From DATBGZ01 sp963803115 (GTDB taxonomy: Bacteria; Actinomycetota; Actinomycetes; Mycobacteriales; Micromonosporaceae): DNA of 64,000 nucleotides. This document shows positions 27,829 to 36,910 of the stretch, piece by piece. The notes under the pieces were generated by a model. It was not told where the DNA came from. It did not search any database and saw only the letters and a list, made by a program, of their open reading frames with translations. A program made the position numbers and the translations under genes. The stretch spans positions 124,001 to 188,000 of the forward strand of contig CAWDLN010000027.1 of the NCBI GenBank assembly GCA_963803115.1. The letters run 5' to 3'. Within the stretch, counting starts at the first letter, position 1. Every line of letters begins with the position of its first letter.

Positions 27829-29253
27829 GTGACCATCACCGCCGACGTCGACCGACGACGCCGCAGACCTCGACTACCGCGATCCGGAGGTACGGCTGCG
27901 GGCCCTGTTCGACCGCGGCTCGCTGCGGACGATCTCGGGCCGGCGACGACTCCGGCGTGCTGAGCGCCCGGGGCGAGATCGACGGCACGCCGGTCGTCGC
28001 CTTCGCCACCGACGCCACCCGGATGGGCGGCGCGATGGGCACCGAGGGCTGCCAGCACATCGTCGACGCGATCGACCTCGCCGTCCGCGAGCGGGTGCCG
28101 GTGCTCGGCCTGTGGCACTCCGGCGGCGCCCGGCTGGCCGAGGGCGTGGTCGCGCTCGACGGGGTCGGCCAGGTCTTCGCGGCCATGGTGCGGGCGTCCG
28201 GCCGGGTGCCGCAGATCTCGGTCGTGCTCGGCCCGGCCGCCGGCGGCGCCGCGTACGGCCCGGCGCTGACCGACATCGTGGTGATGAGCGGCGCCGGCCG
28301 GATCTTCGTCACCGGCCCCGAGGTGGTCCGCAGCGTCACCGGCGAGCAGGTCGACATGGAGCGCCTCGGCGGCCCCGAGCCGCACGGCCGCCGCTCCGGC
28401 GTGGTGCACGTGACCACAAAGGACGAGCGCGGCGCTCGGCGAGGCCCGCAAGCTGGCCGCGCTGCTGGGCCGCCAGGGCCGGCTCAGCCCGGCCGACGAC
28501 CGAGGCCGAGCGCGGGCGCGACCTGGCCGCGCTGATGCCGGCCGAGGCGAACCGGGCCTACGACGTGAAGCCGGTGGTCGACGGCGCTGCTCGACGAGCC
28601 GGGCGTGGAGCTGCACGCCAAGTGGGCGCCGAACATCGTCACCACGCTGGGCCGGTTCGCCGGCCGTACGGTCGGCGTCATCGCCAACAACCCGCTGCGC
28701 CTGGGCGGCTGCCTGGACTCCGTCGTCGGCCGAGAAGGCGGCCCGGTTCGTGCGGATGTGCGACTCGCTCGGCGTGCCGCTGGTCGTGCTCGTCGACGTG
28801 CCCGGCTACCTGCCCGGCCTCGGCCAGGAGTGGGACGGCGTGGTGCGCCGCGGCGCCAAGCTGCTGCACGCCTTCGCCGAGGCGGTGGTGCCCCGGGTGA
28901 CCCTGGTGACCCGCAAGGCGTACGGCGGCGCCTACATCGCGATGAACTCCCGCTCGCTGGGCGCCACCGCGGTCTTCGCCTGGCCCAACGCCGAGGTCGC
29001 CGTGATGGGCGCCAGCGCGGCGGTCAACATCCTGCACCGCAAGAAGCTCGCCGCCGCGCCGGCCGAGGAGCGCGAGGAGCTGCGGGCGCAGCTCATCGAG
29101 GAGCAGATCCGGACGGCCGGCGGGGTCAACCGGGCGCTGGAGATCGGCGTCGTCGACGACGTCATCACGCCCGACGAGACCCGCCGCCGCATCGCCGAGG
29201 CGCTGGCCGCCGCCCCCGCCGCCCGCGGCGCCCACGGCAACATCCCGCTCTAG
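27829..29253 (+). CDS. accD: Acyl-CoA carboxylase beta subunit (carboxyltransferase), frameshifted
   Basis: Carboxyltransferase subunit making malonyl-CoA (or methylmalonyl-CoA) from carboxybiotin. It sits last in the fab operon like accD6 (Rv2247) of Mycobacterium. The GTG at 27829 follows GGAGGAACTCC. Blocks: FATDATRMGGAMGTEGCQHI, GLWHSGGARLAEGVVALDGV, VVLGPAAGGAAYGPALTDIV and GPEVVRSVTGEQVDMERLGG in the N-half; VVLVDVPGYLPGLGQEWDGV, VVPRVTLVTRKAYGGAYIAM and NAEVAVMGASAAVNILHRKK in the C-half. The paired oxyanion glycines (G-G-A, Y-G-G-A) are present. Indels lie near 27850, 27945, 28430-28505, 28587 and 28730. About 470 residues in total. No biotin subunit is encoded nearby. Confidence 0.92.
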
Positions 29254-29255
29254 TT

Positions 29256-29278
29256 AGCCCGCTGCTAGCGGTGGGCCT
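29256..29278. terminator. Hairpin between convergent accD and GH3 genes
   Basis: GCCCGCTGCTAGCGGTGGGC can fold into a GC-rich stem with a short loop just after the accD stop. It may end transcription in both directions. The adjacent sequence has the direct repeat GGCTCACTGAT twice. Confidence 0.45.
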
Positions 29279-29363
29279 GCCGCACCTCGGCCGGCTCACT
29301 GATGGCTCACTGATGGCATGGCGGAGTCAACCGGAGCAGGCCGTTGCGGGCAGGCCGTGACGG

Positions 29364-30974
29364 TCACCGGAGAGCGGCCGGTGGCGGCGCCTTGCCGGCG
29401 ATCACCGCGGCCAGCGCCTCCATGGCGACCTGGGTGACCGAGTAGGTGGCGACCCGGACCGGTGAGTTCGCGGAGCTCAGCAGGTACGGCGTGTCCATCG
29501 CCACGGTGACCGCGGCGCCGTGCGGCAGGTCGCCGGTGCCGTCGCCGTAGCCGACCAGGTGCACCTGCTGGCCGCCGCTGGTGACCACTCGGACACCGGC
29601 CCGGGCGAGGGCGTCGGCGAGCCACTGGGCCTGCTGCCCCCGGCCCGCGGCGGCGGTGACCCGGATCGGGTCGGGCACGAGCGGGCCCGAGCACGGTCCG
29701 CGCAGGACGGTCACCGGCCGCGCTGCGACGGCGGCCGCCGCGGCCCGATGGTCCGATGAGTCCACAGTGGACATATCGGGCGCGGGTGCGCGGCGAGGCG
29801 GAACTTCAGCGTCAGGATCCGGGTGACCGCCTCGCACCAGCCGGTCCCGGGGCAGCCGACCGCTGGCAAGCGCGTCGAGCAGGCCCTGCCGGGCCTGGGC
29901 CACATCGGGCGGCATCAGCAGCAGGTCGTTGCCGGCCAGCATGGCCCGTACCGCGGCCTCGCCGGGTGGCCACTGCATCGCCGGCTCCATGTTGAGCGCG
30001 TCGGTGACGACCACGCCGTTGAAGCCCAGCTCGCCGCGCAGCAGGTCGATCAGCACCTTGGCCGAGAAGCTGGCCGGCACGCCAGGGTCGATCGACTCGC
30101 ACGTCGAGGTGGCCCGACATCACGCTCCGACGCCGGCCTGGATGCCGGCCTGGAACGGCGGCAGGTCCTTGGCTGTCAGCGCGTCCCGGCTCTGGGTCAG
30201 CACCGGCAGCGCCGTCGTGGCTGTTGACGGTGGTGTTGCCGTGGCCCGGGAAGTGCTTGATCGCCGCGGCCACGCCGGCCGACTGCAGGCCCTCGCACCG
30301 CCGCCGCGACCTGTGGGGCGACCACGTCCGGGTCGCGCGCCGAACGAGCGGGAGCCGATGACGTAGTTGCCGGGCGGTCCGATCACGTCGGCGTCCGGGG
30401 CGAAGTCGACGTTGATGCCGACCGCCGCGAGTTCCTGTCCGGCGCCGGGCCAGGCCGCTTCGGTCAGGTCAGGCCGGCCCGCGGCGCCGAACGTCATAGC
30501 ACTGGGCAGCTGCACCAGCCCGGACCTGATCCGGGTGACCCAGCCGTACTCCTGGTCCGTGCCGAGCAGCAGGTCCGGTTTCTGGCCGCCGACCGTCGGC
30601 GCCGCTGCCTGCAAGGCGTCAGTGAGCGACCGTACCTGCGCCGCCGTGCCACCGGCTGCGGTGTTCTGGACGTCCCCCATCAGGACCAGTCCGCCGAGGT
30701 GGAAGTCGGCGACGAGCTTCGCCGAATCTGCCGCCGCGGCACCGAGGTTGACCGAGGGCATCAGCACCTGGCCGACCAGTTCGGGATCGGTGAGTTTCGC
30801 CGCCAACGCCGCTGCGCGCTCGGCGACGAGTCTGGGCCGGGACGGACGCGGTGCGGGCTCACCGGCGTCTCCGGCCCGGGACGAGACGAGCAGGCACTGA
30901 GCAGGGCGAGCAGGAGAGCGAGGCAGCCGCCCCGCGGGCGGCACGCCGGGGGCTGGCGCGCACCGGTCAACCAT
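29364..30974 (-). CDS. GH3 beta-N-acetylhexosaminidase lipoprotein (NagZ-like), frameshifted
   Basis: Glycoside hydrolase family 3, probably removing N-acetylglucosamine from muropeptides or glycans outside the cell. A lipoprotein signal (CLALLLALLSACSSRPG) sits near the start in the TTG frame at 30970; the ATG at 30974 is one frame off. The catalytic domain shows DPELVGQVLMPSVNLGAAAA, LLLGTDQEYGWVTRIRSGLV, VGINVDFAPDADVIGPPGNY, the family motif AIKHFPGHGNTTVNSHDG, and ELGFNGVVVTDALNMEPAMQ, where Asp is the nucleophile. The C-terminal domain (VTVLRGPCSGPLVPDPIRV) continues to 29364. At least five indels lie between 29815 and 30960. Expected length is about 530 residues. It is convergent with accD. 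Confidence 0.85.
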
Positions 30975-31008
30975 CACACATCGGCGCGCCCCGCCGCCCA
31001 TTCGGTCC

Positions 31009-31491
31009 TCAACTGACCTGGGTCAGCCTCGTCGCCGGCGCACCCTCGCCGGCGTACCGGTACGGCTCGAGCTCGGCATCCCACGCCGTGCCGAGCAGTC
31101 CGTCGAGGGCGTGGGCGATCGCCTCGCTGCCCACGGGCGCTGACCAGGACGCTGCGCACCTGGTCCTCGGTAATCATAGGTCGCCGGTGACGCTCACCGC
31201 GGCCCGGAACACGCCTCGCCCGGGTACGTACATGAAGCGCTCGCCGTCGAAGCCCGGGCTTGGCTCCTCGGTGACCTCGAACCGGAGCATCGGCCAGCAA
31301 CGCAGGGCGGCGGCGAATTCGGCCGCCGGTGCCGGGCTTGCCCGACCAGTTGCACTCGGCGCGGTGGGTGCCGGATCGACCGGCTGCGCGGACCACTCCA
31401 GGCGCACCGGCGAGCCGAGCACGCGCGCGATCGCCCACTCGACGTGGGGTACCACGGCGAGCGGGGCCGAGTGCACGTAAACGAACACCAC
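31009..31491 (-). CDS. DUF3145 family protein, frameshifted
   Basis: A conserved actinobacterial protein of unknown function, normally about 165 residues. The N-terminus VFVYVHSAPLAVVPHVEWAI and ARVLGSPVRLEWSAQPV, the middle ECNWSGKPGTGG, AALRCWPMLRFEVTEEPSPG and FDGERFMYVPGRGVFRAAVS, and the end ITEDQVRSVLVSA with a final LLGTAWD-type and GEGAP-type segment match this family over its full length. The pieces lie in three frames, with shifts near 31370, 31310, 31180 and 31130. The ATG is at 31491 and the stop TGA at 31009-31011. Single gene upstream of the GH3 locus on the same strand. Confidence 0.8.
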
Positions 31492-31769
31492 GGCTTGGCA
31501 CGGCCTTTACCTCCAGGGATGAGGTGCGTCTTCCCCAACGACCTCATCCGGCGGTACGGCTCGTCCGCCACCTAGCTAACCGATCAACGCCTCCGGCGGG
31601 GTGAAGGATGCGCGGTTTCGACCCTGTTGCGTCACATGATGCCCGCTCAGAGGCCCTGTCCGCCACATCCGATCAGTCGGTGTGCCAGATTCGTCGGCTA
31701 GACTGGTCGCGCCGGACGTGCGTCCGGACCTCCCGTTATGTCCGTTCCTCCCGTGCAAGGAGTCCCGCG

Positions 31770-32100
31770 ATGGCGAGCAACACCTCCAAGACCGCGCGCG
31801 CGTCCGTCCGCGCTGGCCAGGCGACCGGCGGCGCGCTGAGCGTGCTCGGCGAGTTCAAGTACGTGATTCCGCTCAACAACGGTAAGCAACGCGTACGTTC
31901 GGAACCTGACCAACGGCAAGACCGACCACCTGCGCACGGACTCTGACGCGTTCGTCGAGGAGATCCGGGTGCTCGCCGCCGCCGGCCACGGCGCCAAGTT
32001 CCGGGCGGAGTTCGCCGCGCTGGCCGCCGCCTTCCCGAGCCACGGCTGGGACGTCACCGAGAAGCGTCTGGTCGACGCGGGCGTCTTCGAGACCGCCTGA
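31770..32100 (+). CDS. Small conserved-looking protein, one frameshift
   Basis: About 109 residues if one extra C near 31886 is ignored: MASNTSKTARASVRAGQATG, ALSVLGEFKYVIPLNNG, then YVRNLTNGKTDHLRTDSDAF and VEEIRVLAAAGHGAKFRAEF. AAGGAG lies 8 bases before the ATG at 31770, and the second half continues cleanly to a TGA. I do not recognise the family. The N-terminus is basic and Ser/Thr-rich, the rest soluble and mixed. Upstream sequence has room for a promoter. Function unknown. Confidence 0.6.
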
Positions 32101-32225
32101 GCATCCCTGCCGAGGGGCTGATCTTCTGATCCGGGGGCCGATCGGTCCCCGGATCGGCGTATCCGGACAAGGTCGTGCTGGACCGCGATGCGTACATTGG
32201 CTCCAACCACGACCCAGGAGGCCCC

Positions 32226-33011
32226 ATGCTCGGCGTCAACGAGTGGTTGGGGACCCTCCCGCCGCTGATGATCTTTGTCGTGGTCGGCGCGATCATCCTG
32301 CTCGAGAGCATGGGCGTCCCTTTGCCCGGCGAGATCACCCTGATCAGCGCCTCTCTGCTGGCCGCGACCGGAGGTCGTCAGCATCTGGGGGGTCGCCGTC
32401 GGCGCCGCGATCGGCGCGATCGTCGGCGACTCCATCGGATACGCGATCGGCCGGCGCGGCGGACGTGCCCTGCTCGAACGGTTCGGGCGGCGCTTCCCCA
32501 AGCACTTCGGGCCGACGCACCTCGCTCGGGCCGAGCGTGTGTTCGCCAAGTGGGGCGTCTGGGCAGTCTTCTTCGGCCGGTTCGTTGCCCTGCTGCGCAT
32601 CCTCGCCGGACCGCTGGCGGGCGCGCTGCGCGTGCCCTACCGCAAGTTCCTCATCGCCAACGCTTCCGGCGGCATCGTGCTGGTCGTTCGGTACCGCGTT
32701 CGCCATCTACTACGCGGGCCAGGCCGCCGAGCGGTACCTGAAGGACTTCTCCTGGATCGCGCTGGCCTGGTCGTCCTCGTCGTCGGCACTGGCATCACGC
32801 TCTACCTGCGCCGTCGGGCCGCCCGGGCCGACGCGCTGCTGGACGACAACGATCCGACGACCAACCCGACACCGGCCGACGAGATCGCGGCCATCGCGGT
32901 CCATTCCGCCGACGACGCCGCCCGCACCGTCGCCGCCAAGGCCCGTCGTACGCCGCCCGCACAACGAAGGCGCCCGCGAAGCGCCGGCCGCCCCGCCCCC
33001 GCCGCGGCTAG
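32226..33011 (+). CDS. DedA-family membrane protein, frameshifted
   Basis: DedA (VTT domain) integral membrane protein; the family includes phospholipid flippases needed for envelope integrity. The conserved re-entrant motif is seen in IILLESMGVPLPGEITLISA, followed by GAAIGAIVGDSIGYAIGRRG, the second re-entrant motif FFGRFVALLRILAGPLAGAL and RVPYRKFLIANASGG. Further hydrophobic segments are in ALAGLVVLVVGTGITLYLRR. Indels occur near 32372, 32690 and 32770. The C-terminal tail is basic and Pro/Ala-rich; the most natural stop is the TAG at 33009-33011 after TKAPAKRRPPRPRRG, about 260 residues. The start ATG at 32226 follows AGGAGG. Confidence 0.85.
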
Positions 33012-33061
33012 CCCCCGGCGCCGCCCGGCGCGTCCCGCGGGTCACGTCCGCGCCTTCTCCA

Positions 33062-33121
33062 GCCCCACTTGGTCACCAACTGGGCACCCCTGGCCCACAA
33101 AAGTGCCCACTTGGTGACCAA
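33062..33121. terminator. Bidirectional terminator hairpin
   Basis: Inverted repeat CACTTGGTCACCAACTGGGC and GTGCCCACTTGGTGACCAAC around a loop of about 14 bases, lying between the convergent dedA and histidine kinase genes. The arms are about 20 bases with G:T pairs. Confidence 0.65.
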
Positions 33122-33169
33122 CTGCGATGATCTTGACCAGGTTGCCGGGTCTCACCTGGGGCCGAGCGG

Positions 33170-34631
33170 TCAGGCGGCGGCGAGGGCGAGGGTCGGCTCG
33201 TCGGCCCGGGGAGCGGCGGGCAGCTCGACGAGAAGGTGGCGCCGCCGCGGTCGTTGTTCGCGGCCACCACCGCGCCGCCGTGCTCCCGTACGATCCACGT
33301 CTGCGATGGCCAGACCGAGGCCGGCGCCGCCACCGCTGCGGGACGGGTCGGCCCGGTAGAACCGGTCGAAGATGCGCGTGCTCCGACCCGGGCGGTAGGC
33401 CCGTACCGTTGTCGGCCACCGTCAGCTGCACCTGGGCGCCCCGCTGCGTCACGGCGACCCAGATCTGCCCGTCGTCGCCGGTGTACTTGACCGCGTTGTC
33501 GAGCGAGGATCCACAGCAGCTGGGTGAGCAGTCCGCGTCGCCGGCGACCGCGCGGGCCGGCGTGGCGGCGAAGCCGATCCGCTTCGAGCGGGTGCAGCGC
33601 GGCGGCCTGCCGGCACACCGGCTCGGCGAGCTCGGCCGAGGTCGACCGGCTCCCGGCGGAGCTGGAGCCCCGCCGTCGGCCCTGGCCAACGTGAGCAGGT
33701 TCTCGATCAGACGGCTCATCCGTACGGCCTCGCCCGCGATATCGCGACAGCGCCGCATCCCGGTCCGACGGCCGGGCGTCGGGGTGCTGCATCAGGAACT
33801 CGGCGTTGTTGCGGATCGTGGTCAGCGGGGTGCGCAGCTCGTGCGAGGCGTCCGCGGTGAACCGCTGCTGCGCCGCGAGCGCCGTCGCAACCCGTGCGTA
33901 CGCCTCCTGCAGCCGGTCCATCATCGCGTTGAAACTCTGGCTCAGTCGCCCGACGGCGTCCTGTTGTGGACTGTGCGGGCAGGCGTCGACCCAGATCCTG
34001 CGACTGACCCACCTCATCGGCGAGCGCGGCCATCTGGCGCAGCGGTCGCAGCGCCCGCCCGGTGGCCACCCATACGGCGATCGCCGCCGGCCACCAACGT
34101 GATGATGCCCGAGACCGTGAACAGCGCGACCAGACCCGGCGCGGTCCTGGGATACCTTGCGGCTGGTCTGCGCGGCGACGGCATAACCGGTCAAGCCGAG
34201 GTCGGGGCGTGACCACGGCCGTACCTGAACCCGTACCGCCTCATCGGGCTGGCCGCCGGCCACCGGAATCGACGCGGCGGCGCGGCCGTCACGGCGGGCC
34301 GCGGCCAGAGTCTCGGCCGGGATCCGCAGCGGCTGACCGTCGACCTGGCCCGTGTACTGCAGGACCGTGCCGTCGGCGGCGAGCACCATCGTGAATATGT
34401 CCACACTGGACCGTGGATCGACCTGCGCCAGTACGGTCGCCGGTGCGAAGTCGGACGCGATCGCGCATCGGCGATGCCGGTCACGAGCTCGTCGGCCCGA
34501 GCCGACAGCAGCGAGTCCCGGTCGGTGTCGAGTCCGCGCGAGATCAACGCGAACAGCGTGGCTGACAGGCAGCAAATGACGACGGTGACGATGCCGACGC
34601 CGACCAAGGTGATCCGGGTACGGATGGACAC
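33170..34631 (-). CDS. Sensor histidine kinase, frameshifted
   Basis: Membrane sensor kinase paired with the response regulator just upstream in transcription; the regulator stop TAG overlaps the kinase GTG by one base (TAGTG at 34629-34633). The N-terminal TM (TLVGVGIVTVVICCLSATLF) is followed by an extracytoplasmic domain (TVLAQVDPRSSVDIFTMVLA), a second TM, HAMP (GRALRPLRQMAALADEVG), the phospho-acceptor His in DASHELRTPLTTIRNNAEFL, and the ATPase domain with SLDNAVKYTGDDGQIWVAV (N-box) and DNGTGLPPG (G1). At least six indels lie between 33270 and 34470. Expected length is about 480 residues. It resembles MprB/TcrY-type actinobacterial kinases; the stimulus is unknown. Confidence 0.88.
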
Positions 34632-35332
34632 TATGCGGCCCGCAGCACGTAACCGACCCCGCGCACGGTGTGCAGGAGACGGGGCTCGCCGTCCGCCTCG
34701 AGCTTGGTGCGCAGGTAGCCCACGTAGACATCGACCACGTTGCTCGCGGTGGCGACCGGCAGCCGCCATACCGCGTCGAGCAGCTGCGCGCGGCTGAGCA
34801 CCTGGCGCGGATGGGCCATGAAGTACGCCAGCAGGTCGAACTCCAGCGCGGTCAGGTCAAGCAACCGCTCGCCGCGGCGCACCTCCCGCGCCATCGGGTC
34901 CAGCACGAGGTCGGCGAAGCTGAGCCGCGGGTCAGGCACGGGTGGGTTGCGGCGTCGCAGCAACGCGCGTATCCGGGCCAGAAGCTCCTCGTACGCGAAC
35001 GGTTTGACGAGATAATCGTCGGCGCCGGCGTCGAGCCCGCGCACCCGATCCGCCATGGCGTCGCGGGCGGTGAGCATGAGCACGAGAGTTTCCGCGCGCT
35101 GGGCGCGCAGCTTCTCGCACACGGCTATACCGTCCAGGCCCGGCAGCATCAGATCGAGCACGACGACATCCGGTGGGTCGCGACGGGCCTGATCCAGCGC
35201 GCCGAAGCCGTCGCCGGCGACGGTCACCCGCATTCCCTCGTATTCGAGCGCCCGCCGTAGCGCGGCCGCGATCGGCGCGTCGTCGTCGACGACGAGCACG
35301 TGCGGGGCGAGGTTGGCAGCCGGGGGGACCAT
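34631..35332 (-). CDS. OmpR-family response regulator
   Basis: A 233-residue two-component regulator. Receiver domain: acidic pocket VLVVDDDAPIAAALRRALEY, phospho-Asp in DVVVLDLMLPGLDGIAVCEK and Lys in DYLVKPFAYEELLARIRALL. The C-terminal winged helix has RLLDLTALEFDLLAYFMAHP and VVDVYVGYLRTKLEADGEPR ending TVRGVGYVLRAA. It is intact, unlike its kinase partner downstream, whose start it overlaps by one base, so they are translationally coupled. The MprA/TcrX-like type suggests control of envelope or stress genes, but targets cannot be read from the sequence. Confidence 0.95.
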   Translation of the reverse strand: MVPPAANLAPHVLVVDDDAPIAAALRRALEYEGMRVTVAGDGFGALDQARRDPPDVVVLDLMLPGLDGIAVCEKLRAQRAETLVLMLTARDAMADRVRGLDAGADDYLVKPFAYEELLARIRALLRRRNPPVPDPRLSFADLVLDPMAREVRRGERLLDLTALEFDLLAYFMAHPRQVLSRAQLLDAVWRLPVATASNVVDVYVGYLRTKLEADGEPRLLHTVRGVGYVLRAA

Positions 35333-35343
35333 CCCCCGGAAGG

Positions 35344-36261
35344 TTAGTCGCCCCGCCCGATCCGTAGCACGGTCGGTTGGGCGTGGTCGACCTGCAGCGT
35401 GGTGTGGTTCAGCTCGTACCGATCGCGAAGCAGCTGTTCCAGCTCACTGCGGACCCGGTGGCAGTCGAGGGAGGGCTCGACCAGCACGTGGGCCGACAAT
35501 GCCGGCGATCCCGAGGTGATCTCCCAGACGTGCAGGTCGTGGACCTCGGTCACGCCCGAGTGAGCGGCCATGTCGGCGCCGATCCGGCTGGGTTCGAGCC
35601 CGGCGGGAGCGGCTTCCAGGAGGATCCGGCCGCTGTCGCGCACCAGACCGACGCCCGCATGGATCATGAGCGCGACGACGACCAGCGAGGCGAGCGCGTC
35701 CGCCCGGCTGTAGCCGGTGAGCAGGACGACCAGGCCGGCGATCGCCGTGGCGATGAACGCGGCCAGGTCGGTGAGCAGGTGCAGGTACGCGCCCCGGATA
35801 TTGAGGCTGCGGCGGTCGGCCCGGCGGACACACCAGGTCGCGGCGAGGTTGACCGCGACGCCGATCAGCGCCGTGATCAGCACCGCGCCGCCGGATACCT
35901 CGGGCGGGCTCACCAGCCGGCGCACCGCCTCGTACCCGAGCCAGGCCGACAGCAGCAGCAGCGTGATCCCATTCGCCTGAGCCGAGAGGATCTCGGCCCG
36001 CTTCAGGCCGTATGTATACCCGCCTACCGCGGGTCGCTGCGCCAGCCGGAGCGCGATCAGCGCCAGGACGAGCGCCGCCGCGTCGGTGAGCAGGTGGGCC
36101 GCGTCGGAGAGCAGGGCGAGTGAGTTCGCGACCACGCCGACGACCGCCTCGCCGGCCATGAGCGCCACGATCAGCGCGAGCGCGGCACCCAGCCAACGGC
36201 GGTCAGCGCCGGCGCCCACCCGACCGTGCTGGTGAGTGGTGCCGGACTCGTGTTCGTGCAT
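35344..36261 (-). CDS. Cation diffusion facilitator (zinc-type efflux)
   Basis: Proton-coupled divalent cation exporter of the CDF/CzcD type, about 305 residues with six TM helices. The N-terminus is His-rich (MHEHESGTTHQHGR). TM2 carries SLALLSDAAHLLTDAAALVL with the metal site His and Asp, TM5 carries GAYLHLLTDLAAFIATAIAG, and the loop between TM3 and TM4 is short. The cytoplasmic C-terminal domain includes GVTEVHDLHVWEITSGSPAL. These residues match Zn/Cd transporters. I chose the ATG at 36261 because it begins the His-rich leader; an upstream in-frame start at 36279 is also possible. It ends 12 bases upstream of the two-component regulator start, so the three genes may share a transcript. 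Confidence 0.92.
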   Translation of the reverse strand: MHEHESGTTHQHGRVGAGADRRWLGAALALIVALMAGEAVVGVVANSLALLSDAAHLLTDAAALVLALIALRLAQRPAVGGYTYGLKRAEILSAQANGITLLLLSAWLGYEAVRRLVSPPEVSGGAVLITALIGVAVNLAATWCVRRADRRSLNIRGAYLHLLTDLAAFIATAIAGLVVLLTGYSRADALASLVVVALMIHAGVGLVRDSGRILLEAAPAGLEPSRIGADMAAHSGVTEVHDLHVWEITSGSPALSAHVLVEPSLDCHRVRSELEQLLRDRYELNHTTLQVDHAQPTVLRIGRGD

Positions 36262-36341
36262 TACCGAAAGCCTATCCATGCGAGCGTTCCTGGTACCAAT
36301 GGTCCTCGGCCGGCGCTGTGGATCGACCGTACGATCACCCC

Positions 36342-36908
36342 GTGCCCGACATCTACGTGACCCTCAACGCGCGGCTTCGGCCGCTGGACCGCGGCGACCG
36401 CTTCGAGGATCCGCTGATCGAGCGCCTGAAGACGAAGGTTCGAAAGCTGTCGGTGACGGGCGGCGGCACGCTGATGGAGGCCAATGGCGAACCGTCCAAA
36501 TGCGACATCGACCTGGCGTTCAAGGGCGACGCCGACGAAACGTGTGCGCTGATCACCAGGGCGTTGGACAGCCTCGGCGCGCCGATCGGTTCCACGGCGC
36601 TGATCCGCGGTAAGGACAAGGCGGTGACGTTCGGTACGACGGAGGGTGTTGGGGTCTATCTCAACGGCACCGAACTTCCCGACGAGGTCTACCAGACCAA
36701 CGACGTGAACGAGCTCATCGCGCGATTGGGCGGGAGCCTGGGCGACGCCGGCGAGATGTACTCGTACTGGGAGGGTCCGGCCGAGACGGCGCTCTACTTC
36801 TACGGGCCGTCGGCCGAGCGCATGCGTCAGCGGATGTCCGAGGTGCTACGCACCCATCCGCTCGCCCAGCGGTCCCGGATCGTGTCGCTCACCCCGACTC
36901 CGTCGTAG
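36342..36908 (+). CDS. Hypothetical protein
   Basis: A 188-residue soluble protein that I do not recognise. It begins VPDIYVTLNARLRPLDRGDR and contains TKVRKLSVTGGGTLMEANGE, KCDIDLAFKGDADETCALIT, KAVTFGTTEGVGVYLNGTEL and GEMYSYWEGPAETALYFYGP, ending in a helix (ERMRQRMSEVLRTHPLAQRS). The alternating strands and two helices suggest a ferredoxin-like or immunity-type alpha/beta fold. The GTG at 36342 is preferred over the GTG at 36318 because the domain begins there. It is convergent with the GH20 gene (gap of two bases). Confidence 0.65.
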   Translation: MPDIYVTLNARLRPLDRGDRFEDPLIERLKTKVRKLSVTGGGTLMEANGEPSKCDIDLAFKGDADETCALITRALDSLGAPIGSTALIRGKDKAVTFGTTEGVGVYLNGTELPDEVYQTNDVNELIARLGGSLGDAGEMYSYWEGPAETALYFYGPSAERMRQRMSEVLRTHPLAQRSRIVSLTPTPS

Positions 36909-36910
36909 CC

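Noticed and set aside
24019..29253. Polyketide or specialised-metabolite gene cluster
   Set aside because: Gene content and order are those of primary FAS-II (fabD-fabH-acpP-fabF-accD) with a FasR-like regulator; no ketoreductase, cyclase or tailoring genes.
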